Assembly: GCA_035702805.1 (NCBI GenBank)
Contig: DASSZN010000119.1
Span: 1 to 20,616, forward strand
Direction of reading: 5' to 3'
From: DASSZN01 sp035702805
GTDB lineage: Bacteria; Chloroflexota; Chloroflexia; Thermomicrobiales; Thermomicrobiaceae
DNA: 20,616 bases
Positions 1 to 8,118 of the stretch are shown in pieces. Position 1 is the first letter of the stretch; the number at the start of each line of letters is the position of its first letter. The notes under the pieces are model-generated. The model was given only the letters and a program-made list of their open reading frames with translations. It ran no database searches and was not told where the DNA came from. Made by a program: the position numbers and the translations under genes.

Positions 1-375
1 GTGCCGCATCGATGGACAGCGCATGTTGTGCTCGTCGATCCGGCGGTTGATCTCGCGGGCCAGCTTGACGTAGTTCGCCTCGAGGCGGCGCAGGATGGCC
101 GCGTGGCCAGGATTGAACCGGTCGAGACGCTCGGCGGCGTCGCGGTACTCGCGGAGCGCGCTGACCACTTCCGGTCGCGCGGCATGAATCTCCTTGCGCA
201 GTTCCAGCCAGTCCGGCAGGGCTCCGGCCTCGCGCAGCAGGTGATTGGCGAGCCACTCTTCGCCGGAACCATCATCCAGGCGCAGTGGTTTCCCTTGCGA
301 CTTCAGGTTGTCGAACAGCCCGCGCTCTTCGGCGGACTGAATTCGGTCCTCAATCAGCCTGTCCCACCACCACAT
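1..375 (-). CDS. DnaJ subfamily C member 28-like protein (DUF1992), C-terminus cut by window edge
   Basis: The minus strand reads from an ATG at 375 off the left edge, giving 125 residues. It opens with MWWWDRLIEDRIQSAEERG, then LFDNLKSQGKPLRLDD, EWLANHLLREAG and PDWLELRKEI. This series (an amphipathic start, F-D-N-L-x-G-x-GKPL, then the P-x-W-LEL block) is the recognisable core of the DUF1992/DnaJC28 conserved domain. The tail FNPGHAAILRRLEANYVKLA and EINRRIDEHN also fits this family, which often ends near this point. The biochemical role is unknown; the family is named for a DnaJ relative, but no J-domain is seen here. The start is supported by an AGAAGGG element upstream, at a slightly long spacing, and by family starts of the form M-x-W-W. 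An extended -10 lies at 424-432. Confidence 0.85.
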   Translation of the reverse strand, partial: MWWWDRLIEDRIQSAEERGLFDNLKSQGKPLRLDDGSGEEWLANHLLREAGALPDWLELRKEIHAARPEVVSALREYRDAAERLDRFNPGHAAILRRLEANYVKLAREINRRIDEHNMRCPSMRH

Positions 376-423
376 CGCGCCGACCGATAACCCTTCTGCT
401 GGTGTCGCAGGTCGCTGGATCTG

Positions 424-432
424 AGTGTAACA
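424..432 (-). promoter_or_regulatory. Candidate extended -10 promoter for the DUF1992 gene
   Basis: On the minus strand the bases read TG-T-TACACT, an extended -10 element about 50 bp upstream of the ATG at 375. No convincing -35 is visible at 16-18 bp spacing, which extended -10 promoters tolerate. It lies close to the divergent promoter for the NuoE-like gene, so the two may compete or share control. Confidence 0.4.
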
Positions 433-452
433 ACTGGTAGGAGAAGACTGGA

Positions 453-480
453 TTGTGGCCTGACGGGCCGGTGCTATACT
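453..480 (+). promoter_or_regulatory. Candidate promoter for the NuoE/NuoF-like operon
   Basis: TTGTGG at 453-458 and TATACT at 475-480 are separated by 16 bp, and the -10 is preceded by TG plus one base (472-474), giving an extended -10. Transcription would begin near 487, leaving about 40 nt before the TTG start at 527. Confidence 0.5.
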
Positions 481-526
481 GGGCGACCGGGGACTGACGG
501 GCTCCGACCTACGAGAGGACGGCACG

Positions 527-1069
527 TTGGGACACGCTCCGGCCACCGGCGGCGAAATCGATCTCCAGCCGCTCCGCGCGATCCTCGAGCGCGACTTCCC
601 GTACGACAACCACCAGGACGCTGAGGAGTTGATCATCGGCGCCTGTCAGGAGGCGCAACTGCTCTACGGGTGGGTGCCGCAAGCGGCCGCCCAGGCCATC
701 GCCGACCACCTCGGCGTGAGCGTCAACCGCGTCTACGGACTTCTCACCTTCTACGCCGATTTTCGTACGGACCCGCCCGGAAATCACTTTCTGCTGCTCT
801 GCCACGGCGCCGCCTGCTACGTCATGGGCGCCCACCGGCTCATCCAGGATCTGAAACTCAAGCACGGCGTGGGCGACGGCGAGGTGAGCGCCGACGGGGA
901 AATCACGCTTCAGGTCGTCAATGGCTGCCTGGGCGCCTGTAACCTGGCGCCGATCATGCAGGTCGATCACCATCGGTACGTTGGGAACTTGACGCCGGAG
1001 CGCCTGGACCAGATCATCGACGCGCTCAAGCGTGGCGAGCCGCTGGAGGATCACGATGACACTGACTGA
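527..1069 (+). CDS. NuoE-like [2Fe-2S] subunit of an NADH-linked oxidoreductase
   Basis: This 180-residue protein is the thioredoxin-like 24-kDa subunit that passes electrons between FMN/NADH modules and partner proteins. It matches NuoE, HoxE and the gamma subunit of NAD-linked formate dehydrogenase. The N-terminal helical part (about residues 28-80) contains the family pattern LLYGWVPQAAAQAIADHLGV and YGLLTFYADFR. The [2Fe-2S] ligands are C92 and C97 (CHGAAC), then C134 and C138 (CLGAC), in the canonical C-x4-C and C-x3-C spacing. The start is TTG at 527 with GAGAGGA at 513-519, 7 nt upstream. It overlaps the next gene by 14 bp, indicating translational coupling. The acidic tail (EDHDDTD) is unremarkable. 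The fold and cluster are clear, but the complex it belongs to is not. Confidence 0.9.
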   Translation: MGHAPATGGEIDLQPLRAILERDFPYDNHQDAEELIIGACQEAQLLYGWVPQAAAQAIADHLGVSVNRVYGLLTFYADFRTDPPGNHFLLLCHGAACYVMGAHRLIQDLKLKHGVGDGEVSADGEITLQVVNGCLGACNLAPIMQVDHHRYVGNLTPERLDQIIDALKRGEPLEDHDDTD

Positions 1070-2789
1070 CCGCGCCGACTTCGAGCGCTACGCGTCGGAG
1101 GTGGGGCGACGCTGGGCCGCTCGCTTCGCGGGCGACCGCTGGGTGGTGAGCGTCGGGATCAGCGAGTGCAGTCTCGCCAAGGGAGCGGACCAGACGCTGG
1201 CGCACCTTCGGATGGCGCTCGAGCAGGCGGGCATGGACGCGGAGGTGCGGCAGGTCGGCTGCGCCGGTTGGTGCTTCGCCGAGCCGTTCGTCGAGGTCCA
1301 GGCTCCGGGCGCCCCGCCGGTCGTCTACGAGAACATCACGACCGACCGCGTGCCAGCGCTCGTCGATGCCCTGCGCCGCGGGGAGGTCAAGCGAGACTGG
1401 GCGATGGGCGTACGCGCCGACCAGGAGTTTGCCGGCGTGCCGCCGCTCAGCCAGCACCCGTACCTGGTGAAGCAGCATCGCCTGCTGACGACCGACTGGG
1501 GCGTGATCGACCCCGAGTCGATCGACGACTACATCGCGCGCGGCGGCTACCGGGCGTGGATCAAGGCGCTCTTTGACATGACGCCCGATCAGGTGGTGAA
1601 CGAGGTCAAGACGGCCAACGTGCGTGGTCGCGGCGGCGCTGGCTTCCCGGCGGGCATCAAGTGGGAGAGTGGGCGCCGCACGCAGTCGTGGCCGAAGTAT
1701 GTGATCGCGAACAGCCACGAGGGCGAGCCCAACGTCTTCAAGGACCGCCGGCTGCTCGAGAGCAACCCCCACCTGGTGCTCGAGGGGATCATGCTCGGCT
1801 GCTACGCGTTGGAGACCGAGCACGGCTACAACTACGTCGGTGGCGAGCACGTCATGGCGTTGCGTCGCTTCCGCACGGCCGTGCGTCAGGCGTATGAGGT
1901 GGGGCTGCTCGGCGAGAACGTCCTGGGCACGGGGAAGAGCTTCCACGTCCGGGTCCGGCCGGGCGCCGGCGCCTATATCTGCGGCGAGGGTTCGGCCCTG
2001 ATGTACTCCGTCATGGGCCAGCGAGGACAGCCGCGGACCAAACCCCCGCGCTCCGTCGAGGAAGGAGTCTGGCGCCGCCCCACGGTGCTCAACAACACCG
2101 AGACCTTCGCGAACGTGCCCGGAATCGTCCTGAACGGCGGCGCGTGGTACGCGGCCATGGGCACCGAGAAGAGCGCCGGAACCAAACTGGTGACGATCCA
2201 GGGACCGATGCGCCGGGTCGGCGTGGCCGAGATCGAGATGGGCCTGCCGATGCGCGAGCTGCTGTTCGACGTTTTTGGGGGCATGCGGGACGGCTATCGC
2301 TTCAAAGGAGTCCAGACCGGCGGCGTGTCGGCCGGACCGCTGAAAGAGGACCAACTCGACGTCGCGGTTGACTTCGACTCGATGACGCCGCTGGGCGGGA
2401 TGCTCGGCTCGGGCGGGTTCGTCGCGTTCGACGAGGGGGTCTGCGCCGTCGACTTCGCCCGCTACCTGACGGAGTTCAACCGGTTCGAGTCGTGCGGCAA
2501 GTGCACGCCCTGCCGCCTGGGGAACCCGGCGCTGGTGGAGATCATCGAGCGCATCCGCAACGGCAGCGGGCAGGAGCTTGATCTTCCACTGATCGAGCAG
2601 GGGAGCCATCACGTCATCGAGCTCTCGCTGTGTGGCCTGGGCCAGGTAGCGCCGATGCCGCTCCTGGGCATGATGAAGGCGTTCCCTGAGGAGTTCGAGG
2701 CGCACATCCGGGAGGACCGCTGCCCGGCGGGAGTCTGCCCGACGAGCCCGGCCGCCACTCCAGAACTGGCGGTCGCCGGCGACGACTGA
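1056..2789 (+). CDS. NuoF-like FMN/NAD(P)H-binding flavoprotein with N-terminal [2Fe-2S]-type domain
   Basis: This 577-residue protein should oxidise NAD(P)H via FMN and a [4Fe-4S] centre, or run in reverse. Residues 30-110 form a thioredoxin-like iron-sulfur domain with C38, C69 and C73 (GCAGWC), as in formate dehydrogenase beta and HoxF/HndC proteins. The flavin/NADH core begins with GRGGAGFPAGIKWE (191-204), then NSHEGEP (219-225) and the CGEG loop (309-312). C480, C483, C486 (CGKCTPC) and C526 are the expected N3-type [4Fe-4S] ligands. Two departures stand out. The usual CGEE is CGEG, and the usual N-A-D-E is N-S-H-E. The protein also stops soon after CPAGVC (556-561), where related hydrogenase and formate dehydrogenase subunits continue into a ferredoxin domain. 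The ATG at 1056 follows GGAGGA at 1045-1050; an earlier in-frame GTG at 1032 is less likely. No molybdopterin or hydrogenase subunit follows. Confidence 0.92.
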   Translation: MTLTDRADFERYASEVGRRWAARFAGDRWVVSVGISECSLAKGADQTLAHLRMALEQAGMDAEVRQVGCAGWCFAEPFVEVQAPGAPPVVYENITTDRVPALVDALRRGEVKRDWAMGVRADQEFAGVPPLSQHPYLVKQHRLLTTDWGVIDPESIDDYIARGGYRAWIKALFDMTPDQVVNEVKTANVRGRGGAGFPAGIKWESGRRTQSWPKYVIANSHEGEPNVFKDRRLLESNPHLVLEGIMLGCYALETEHGYNYVGGEHVMALRRFRTAVRQAYEVGLLGENVLGTGKSFHVRVRPGAGAYICGEGSALMYSVMGQRGQPRTKPPRSVEEGVWRRPTVLNNTETFANVPGIVLNGGAWYAAMGTEKSAGTKLVTIQGPMRRVGVAEIEMGLPMRELLFDVFGGMRDGYRFKGVQTGGVSAGPLKEDQLDVAVDFDSMTPLGGMLGSGGFVAFDEGVCAVDFARYLTEFNRFESCGKCTPCRLGNPALVEIIERIRNGSGQELDLPLIEQGSHHVIELSLCGLGQVAPMPLLGMMKAFPEEFEAHIREDRCPAGVCPTSPAATPELAVAGDD

Positions 2790-2822
2790 GCCGTCCGAAT
2801 GGTCGGTCCAATAGACAATCAA

Positions 2823-2849
2823 GCCCCCGCATGGTGATCCGGCGGGGGC
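2823..2849. terminator. Rho-independent-type terminator, probably bidirectional
   Basis: GCCCCCGC (2823-2830) and GCGGGGGC (2842-2849) form a perfect 8-bp stem with an 11-nt loop, 33 bp after the NuoF-like stop. On the plus strand a modest pyrimidine tract (CTCTCTTGT) follows. On the minus strand TTGATTGTCT follows, so it can also serve the convergent dehydrogenase gene that ends at 2968. Between 2850 and 2967 I see nothing else. Confidence 0.75.
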
Positions 2850-2967
2850 GCTCTCTTGTCGACCGATGAGGCGGGTCGACGCGCCATATCCCAACAGATA
2901 AGCTGCCACGTGCGGTGCCCGGTGGTTCTCCAACTGGCCCGAGTCCGGCGCGACGACCGTGTGGCGG

Positions 2968-3954
2968 CTACAGGTCCAGCCGCGTACCGCGGTTGCCTCG
3001 CTCAGCGGCGACCACGGCCTCGCGCGCAACGACGATGTCCTGCACCGCGTTGCCGACCGACTTGAAGAGCGTCACCTGCTGGGGAGACGTCCGACCGGGG
3101 GCCGTGCCGTCAACGATCTGGCCCAGTTCCGTGCGCACCTCCGCGCGCTCAAGTTGCCCACCCTCGATGGCGAGCAGGATGTCGCCCGCCTCGGCGAGCG
3201 CGCCGTCGACCGCGTCGACCACGAGGTACGACCGAGCGACCGTCTCCGCGGGGATCTCCTGCATCCGCGGCGTGAACGCACCGATGGCGTTGATGTGGGT
3301 GCCTGGACGCACGTCAGCGTCGTCGAAGACCGCGGCGAAGGACGTGGTGGCGGTGCAGATGACGTCCGACTGCGCAACCGCCGACGCGGACTCGTCGCTG
3401 GGATTGACCCGGTCTGCCAGTTCCGGCGCCAGCGCGCCGAGTCGACCGGCGAAGCTCGCCGCCGCGTCGCGGTTGACGTCGACCACGAAGATCCGCTCGA
3501 TCGGACGGACGCTCGCGACCGCCCACGCCTGGGTGACCCCTTGCGCCCCGGCGCCGAATACCGTCAGGATGCGGCTATCGGGACGCGCCAGGAGGTCGGT
3601 CGCCGCACCGGACACGGCGCCGGTGCGCAGCGCGGTCAGGTAGGTCCCATCGAGGATCGCGAGCGGCTCCCCGGTATCGGTGCTGGTGAGGACCACGAGC
3701 GCGTGGATGGTGGGCTTGCCCAGGTCGCCGTTGCGTGGAAACACCGAGACGATCTTGACACCCAGGCCCGACGTCGAGGGCACGAAGGCCGGCATGAACA
3801 GGGTCACGCCGCCCGCGTCGGGGACATCGAGCGGCGTGCGCAGCGGCGCCACGGCCCGACCCGCCGAGAGGTCGGCGAATGCCTGCTTCATCAGCTCGAT
3901 CGCCCGTCGCATCGGGACGAGCGCCCGCACGTCGTCGCGCGTCAGCGCGAGCAT
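2968..3954 (-). CDS. Ornithine cyclodeaminase/mu-crystallin family NAD(P)-dependent dehydrogenase
   Basis: This 328-residue protein (normal family length) belongs to the OCD/mu-crystallin group, which includes ornithine cyclodeaminases, ketimine or pyrroline-2-carboxylate reductases and an archaeal alanine dehydrogenase. The catalytic lysine is probably K67 (GVKIVSVFP). TALRTGAVSGAATDLLA (about 107-123) is the family signature, and the Rossmann loop FGAGAQG lies at 133-139. The later block HINAIGAFTPRMQEIP has Phe where true ornithine cyclodeaminases carry a catalytic Asp (GGD), so imine reduction or amino-acid dehydrogenation is more likely than ornithine deamination. The ATG at 3954 follows AGGGAGGT. 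An upstream extension to 4104 overlaps the previous gene and is rejected. It lies 28 bp downstream of the MlrC-like gene and is surely in its operon. Confidence 0.88.
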   Translation of the reverse strand: MLALTRDDVRALVPMRRAIELMKQAFADLSAGRAVAPLRTPLDVPDAGGVTLFMPAFVPSTSGLGVKIVSVFPRNGDLGKPTIHALVVLTSTDTGEPLAILDGTYLTALRTGAVSGAATDLLARPDSRILTVFGAGAQGVTQAWAVASVRPIERIFVVDVNRDAAASFAGRLGALAPELADRVNPSDESASAVAQSDVICTATTSFAAVFDDADVRPGTHINAIGAFTPRMQEIPAETVARSYLVVDAVDGALAEAGDILLAIEGGQLERAEVRTELGQIVDGTAPGRTSPQQVTLFKSVGNAVQDIVVAREAVVAAERGNRGTRLDL

Positions 3955-3982
3955 CCGCGACCTCCCTTCGCGCGCTTTCCGG

Positions 3983-5500
3983 TCAACGGCCCATCCCCGG
4001 GGACCACTCGACGTCGCGGTCCAGCGGGTAGATTGGCCGGCGGAGGTTGCGGTAGTCGAAGGTGTCCAGGCGTGGGCTGCTGATGCCCGGCGCATCCACC
4101 TCAATGACCTTGGTCGCGATCGGCTCGAAGGCGGCGCGGAAGTGCGCCGCGCTCTTGAGCACCAGGATGCGGCGACGCGTCGGCTCGATGCCGAAGGCGC
4201 GGAAAAAGTTCAAGTCGCTCGGGTGGCCGCGCAGGTCGGTCAACTGAAGCTCGATGCCGTCGCGCCCGCCGATCTCCAGGACGACCGTTCGACCGCGGCT
4301 GGCCCACGTGCCGGCGCCCATCGGGCCCAGGATCGGGAAGCTTCCCTCGTGGATCAGGCGTACCTTGCCGGTGACCTCCACCGGCTCGCCGTGGTGGGTG
4401 TCGTGCTTGCCGCCAACGCTGAGCGTGACCGTGGCGCCGACGCCGGCGGCGATGCAGGCGTCGACCGCCGCCCGGTCCATGATCTGCGCGACAGCCGCGG
4501 ACTTCGCGTCGGCCGCGAGCAGGCCCTTCAGGACTGCCGTTCCGTCGCCGGCCGTGCCGCTGGCGCCCGAGTCGGAGATGTCGGCGAGCACGTAAACGCT
4601 GCCGGGCTCACCGGCCATGGCCTCGGCGATGGCGTCCGCGATCGGGGTGGGGTGAATCGTGAAGTCCTCGCGCAGATCCCAGCAGATTCGGGCCAGCTCG
4701 TCCGCATACTGCCGGGCGAGCACCGGGTCGTTGTCGGTGACCACGATGGTCGAGACACTCGTGAACGGCACGTCGGAGAAGGGAAACCCGCCGAGGACGG
4801 TCGCGGCCAGGACCTTCGGGTCGCGCTCCATCTCGCGTGTCCGATCGATGGCGGTCTTGAGCGGCGACTGCCAGGTGGTCACCATCGACTGGTTCGGGGC
4901 GATCAGCGGCACGTGCGTGGCGGCCATGGTCGGTGTCACCTCGCCGCGGACCGTCTGAACCAGGATCTGCAGCGCGCGAGCTCCCGTCTCGGCCGTGTCG
5001 ATGTGGGGATACTCCTTATAGCCGACGAACGCGGTCGCCTCCTCCATCATCTCGTCCGAGAGGTTGGTGTGGAGGTCGAGCGGGGTGACGATGGGCACCT
5101 CCGGTCCGACGAGCTCGCGGACGGCGGTGATCAGCGGCCCCTCGCCGTCATCGTTGTGCTCGAGGGCCATCGCGCCGTGGATGCCCAGCAGGACGCCGTC
5201 GACCGGCATGGCCTTGCGGATGCCATCGAGGATCTCCGCCTTGAAGGTCTCGAAGGCCTCGCGGCTGACCCGCCCGCCGGGGACCGCCTGCGCATAGGTC
5301 GTGGGGATCAACTCGACGCCGAGCTTCCTGGCCTCCGCCACGATGCCGCCGTAAATCGTGCCGGTGCCGTCGAGGGCGAGGATCTGGTCGCCCCGGTAGA
5401 CGTGGCTCGAACCCTTCTGAAAATCGGTAAGCGTGGTCGGCTCCCATTGGAACGTGTTGGTCTCCTGGGCAATGCCACCGGTCACGATGCGGATCGCCAT
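3983..5500 (-). CDS. MlrC-like M81 family metallopeptidase
   Basis: This 505-residue protein matches the M81/MlrC family, named after the microcystin-degrading enzyme MlrC but mostly of unknown substrate. The N-terminal half is the DUF1485-type domain, starting MAIRIVTGGIAQETNTF. Likely zinc ligands are D142 and H144 (PLDLHTN) and H166 (EYPHID), in the expected D-x-H...H arrangement. The C-terminal MlrC domain covers about 300-490, including DISDSGASGTAGDGT and VGGKHD. The chosen ATG at 5500 has GGGAGG 6 nt upstream; an in-frame start at 5563 would add 21 residues atypical of the family. It is the first gene of a two-gene leftward operon and diverges from a deacylase gene. The family often accompanies peptide transporters, but none is seen here. 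The family is confident and the substrate unknown. Confidence 0.9.
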   Translation of the reverse strand: MAIRIVTGGIAQETNTFQWEPTTLTDFQKGSSHVYRGDQILALDGTGTIYGGIVAEARKLGVELIPTTYAQAVPGGRVSREAFETFKAEILDGIRKAMPVDGVLLGIHGAMALEHNDDGEGPLITAVRELVGPEVPIVTPLDLHTNLSDEMMEEATAFVGYKEYPHIDTAETGARALQILVQTVRGEVTPTMAATHVPLIAPNQSMVTTWQSPLKTAIDRTREMERDPKVLAATVLGGFPFSDVPFTSVSTIVVTDNDPVLARQYADELARICWDLREDFTIHPTPIADAIAEAMAGEPGSVYVLADISDSGASGTAGDGTAVLKGLLAADAKSAAVAQIMDRAAVDACIAAGVGATVTLSVGGKHDTHHGEPVEVTGKVRLIHEGSFPILGPMGAGTWASRGRTVVLEIGGRDGIELQLTDLRGHPSDLNFFRAFGIEPTRRRILVLKSAAHFRAAFEPIATKVIEVDAPGISSPRLDTFDYRNLRRPIYPLDRDVEWSPGMGR

Positions 5501-5539
5501 CCCGTGCCTCCCTGCTTCGAGCCGTCGCCGGACGTGGCC

Positions 5540-5568
5540 AGTATCGACGCGCTCGGCGGACACGACAA
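5540..5568 (-). promoter_or_regulatory. Candidate promoter for the MlrC-like operon
   Basis: On the minus strand TTGTCG (5568-5563) and GATACT (5545-5540) are spaced exactly 17 bp, matching four of six consensus bases each. Transcription would begin near 5533, leaving a leader of about 33 nt with a good ribosome binding site. Confidence 0.5.
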
Positions 5569-5601
5569 GTCCCGGGCGTCGCCGTCGACGCCCCGGCCGT
5601 G

Positions 5602-5610
5602 TGCTAGAGT
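5602..5610 (+). promoter_or_regulatory. Candidate extended -10 promoter for the AstE-like gene
   Basis: The bases read TG-C-TAGAGT. The element sits about 73 bp upstream of the ATG at 5683 and resembles TG-C-TATACT at 472-480 and TG-C-TAGAAT at 15889-15897. No clear -35 accompanies it. Confidence 0.4.
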
Positions 5611-5682
5611 GGGCCGGCGCGCGTGGTGGACTCCGGGCGCGGTGACCGCGCCGGACGTGGGAAACCGGAGGGAAGGGCCAGC

Positions 5683-6642
5683 ATGACCGCAGCGACCCCG
5701 GTGATGCCGGGACAGGGTAAGCGCCACGAGGGCGAACTGACGCCGGATCTGCCGCTGCTGCGCCAGCACCGCTGGCCGTACGTAACGATCAACGGCCGCC
5801 ACGACGGACCGAGCGTCGCCATCATCGGGGGGATCCACGGCTGCGAGTACGTCTCGATTCGGGCGGCGATGCGCCTGGCGCGCGAGCTCGACCCGGAGGA
5901 GGTGCACGGGCAGGTGCTGGTGGTGCCGATCGTGAACCTGCCGGCCTTCTGGGAGCGAACCGCGTTCGTCAATCCCTACGACGGGAAGAACCCCAACCGC
6001 GTCTTCCCCGGTCAGTCCGACGGGACGTTCAGCGACCAACTGGCGTACTTCGCCTTCGAGACGTTCATCAAGGGCCGGGACGGGTTCGTCGACCTCCATG
6101 GCGGGGACATCGTCGAGGAGTTGATCCCGTTCTCGATCTACGCGGCCGACGCCGCGCCCGACGTGAGCCGGCGCTCGCGGGAGATGGCGGAGTCCTTTGG
6201 CCTGCCTTACACGATCGCGCGGCGCGAGGAGCCGGGGGCGCTCTCCGGCATGACGCAGCTGGCGGCCGCGCAGTCGGGCACGCCCGGCCTCATCGCCGAG
6301 GCGGGCGGCATCGGACAGCTCACCGAGGACGACGTGCGGCTGCTGGTCGACGGCTCGCGGCGAGCGCTCCAGGTCGTCGGGACGCTGCCGGGTACGCCGT
6401 CGTCACCGGGAACGCGCATGCTGGACCACTTCAACTGGCTGTACTCGCGCGAGGGCGGCTTCTGGATCTCCGACGTGCGGGCCGGCGACGAGGTCAGGCC
6501 GGGTCAGCGGCTCGGACAGCTTCTGAGCCTGCTCGGCGAGCCGGTCGAGACGGTTCAGGCGGACACGGCAGGAGTCGTGATCTTCCGCACGACCAGCGCG
6601 GCGGTGAAGGCGGGCGGCCTGCTGCTGGGGCTCGGCGTGTGA
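5683..6642 (+). CDS. Succinylglutamate desuccinylase/aspartoacylase (AstE/AspA) family hydrolase
   Basis: This 319-residue zinc-dependent deacylase belongs to the AstE/AspA branch of M14-type carboxypeptidase folds, whose members release acyl groups from N-acyl amino acids or related amides. Metal ligands are H52 and E55 (GGIHGCEY) and H139 (VDLHGGD). NPNRVFPG (103-110) is the substrate-carboxylate loop and E206 (AEAGG) the likely general base. The C-terminal 70 residues resemble the beta-barrel domain of this group (GGFWISDVRAGDEVRPGQ). The ATG at 5683 follows a GGAGGGAAGGG site at about 5667-5677; the in-frame GTG-start extension at 5623 lacks family character. It is divergent from the MlrC-like gene and upstream of an amidohydrolase gene in the same direction. 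The acyl substrate cannot be read from sequence. Confidence 0.87.
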   Translation: MTAATPVMPGQGKRHEGELTPDLPLLRQHRWPYVTINGRHDGPSVAIIGGIHGCEYVSIRAAMRLARELDPEEVHGQVLVVPIVNLPAFWERTAFVNPYDGKNPNRVFPGQSDGTFSDQLAYFAFETFIKGRDGFVDLHGGDIVEELIPFSIYAADAAPDVSRRSREMAESFGLPYTIARREEPGALSGMTQLAAAQSGTPGLIAEAGGIGQLTEDDVRLLVDGSRRALQVVGTLPGTPSSPGTRMLDHFNWLYSREGGFWISDVRAGDEVRPGQRLGQLLSLLGEPVETVQADTAGVVIFRTTSAAVKAGGLLLGLGV

Positions 6643-6821
6643 TTACATCTGGCCGCCGCTACCGAGCAGCAACCTGAGGACGACTGGGTTCTCGGCGACC
6701 ACCCGAGCCCCGGCGTCGGAATTTACCTGCCGCCGCTCGTACGGAGACGCCGGGAGCAGGTGCGGGCTGCCGGCTCGGTGGTGAACACGGCCGCACGTCG
6801 TCTGGGAGAGGGTGGGTACCC

Positions 6822-8099
6822 ATGCGCACGATCATCAGGGCCGACCGGCTGTTCGACGGCACGGGAAGCGCGCCGGAGCGCGCCGAGGTCGTCGTCGATG
6901 GCGAACGCGTCGTCGAGGTCCACCGCGGCAACGGGACGCTGGCGGTGGACGGCGACGGGGTAATCGAACTGGCGGGAGGGATCCTCCTCCCGGGGTTGAT
7001 CGACGCGCACGTCCACCTCGTCGGCAGCGGCGAGACGGGGGACTCGGCCTTTGGTGTGGGCGACGTGCTCAACTCGATCCCAACGGTCACGCTGAACTGC
7101 TTGCGCAACGCGCAGCGCGACCTCGAAGCCGGCTTCACGACGGTCCGCGATGCCGCCTGCCGATACTACGCGGATATCGCCCTCCGCGACGCCGTCAACC
7201 GTGGCGAGCTGCGTGGCCCGCGTATCTGGGCCTGCGGCCTGGGAATCACCTCCACTTCGGGCCACATGAATCGCGAGAAGATCCTGCCGCCGCACCTGTC
7301 GCTGCCCGGGCCGACCGCGGTGGCGGACAGCCCCGACGAGGCGCGCCGGGCCGTGCGCCAGAACCTGCGGTATGACGTCGACTTCATCAAGTTCAACGCG
7401 ACCCTGACCGAGCACGTGCGCCGGTATCGTGGGTACTGCGCGCCGGAGATGACCGCCGAGACGATGCGGGCGCTGATCGAGGAGTCGCATTGGCACGGCC
7501 GCACGGTCACGGCGCACTGCTACGGCGGCGACGGCGCGAGCTGGGCACTGGATGCCGGAATCGACGGGATCGAGCACGGCTTCTACCTGACCGACGAGCA
7601 GCTCGGCCAGATGGCGCGCCAGGGTACGGTGCTGTGTCCCACGTTGAGCGTGGTCGGGCGCTTCCGGGAGATGGGTGCGCGGGCACTCCCGCCCGGCGCG
7701 CCGCACCTGGAGTCGTGGCGGCAGAAGGCTATCGCCAACGCGTGGAAGACCACCGGGCGTGCCCACGAGCTCGGCGTGAGGATCATCTGCGGCACCGACG
7801 CCGCCATGCCGTATGTCACGCACGGCGGCAACGCCTACGAACTGGAGATGCTGGTCGAGGCGGGACTGTCGCCTGCGGAGGCGCTGGTCGCGGCGACGTC
7901 GGGCGCGGCGGACGGGATCGCCTGCCCCGACGTCGGCAGGGTCCAGGCCGGATCCTTCGCGGACCTCGTCTGGGTCGACGGCGACCCACTCGCCGACGTG
8001 CGCGTCCTGCAGCAGCGCGACCGTGTCGCGCTCGTGATCAAGGGCGGCGAGGTCATGGTGGACCGGCGCGCCCGGATGGTGGCCGGCCTGGTTGCCTGA
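6822..8099 (+). CDS. Amidohydrolase-superfamily metal-dependent hydrolase (prolidase/imidazolonepropionase-like)
   Basis: This 425-residue amidohydrolase is of the binuclear Xaa-Pro dipeptidase-like type. Metal-site residues are H63 and H65 (DAHVHL), K190 (DFIKFNAT, the position usually carboxylated), H232 (TAHCYG), H252 (IEHGF) and D326 (CGTDAAMP). The N-terminal 60 and C-terminal 60 residues form the usual composite beta-sandwich, ending SFADLVWVDGDPL. The group contains cyclic and Xaa-Pro dipeptidases and other amide-cleaving enzymes, so peptide or lactam cleavage is a reasonable expectation. The ATG at 6822 follows GGGAGAGGG near 6804. The 179 bp before it hold no visible ORF or hairpin. 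Its stop lies 19 bp before the next gene's start, so the two are co-transcribed. Confidence 0.88.
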   Translation: MRTIIRADRLFDGTGSAPERAEVVVDGERVVEVHRGNGTLAVDGDGVIELAGGILLPGLIDAHVHLVGSGETGDSAFGVGDVLNSIPTVTLNCLRNAQRDLEAGFTTVRDAACRYYADIALRDAVNRGELRGPRIWACGLGITSTSGHMNREKILPPHLSLPGPTAVADSPDEARRAVRQNLRYDVDFIKFNATLTEHVRRYRGYCAPEMTAETMRALIEESHWHGRTVTAHCYGGDGASWALDAGIDGIEHGFYLTDEQLGQMARQGTVLCPTLSVVGRFREMGARALPPGAPHLESWRQKAIANAWKTTGRAHELGVRIICGTDAAMPYVTHGGNAYELEMLVEAGLSPAEALVAATSGAADGIACPDVGRVQAGSFADLVWVDGDPLADVRVLQQRDRVALVIKGGEVMVDRRARMVAGLVA

Positions 8100-8118
8100 G
8101 TCCTGGAGGGAGAAAGTC

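Noticed and set aside
1026..3029. Long minus-strand frame of 667 codons opposite the NuoF-like gene
   Set aside because: It is antisense to a gene with clear cofactor motifs, is Arg/His/Ala/Asp-rich and resembles no family; long mirror frames are common at this GC content.
3680..5686. Plus-strand frame of 668 codons across the MlrC-like and OCD-like genes
   Set aside because: It is the mirror of two well-supported genes and has no recognisable domain or good start signal.
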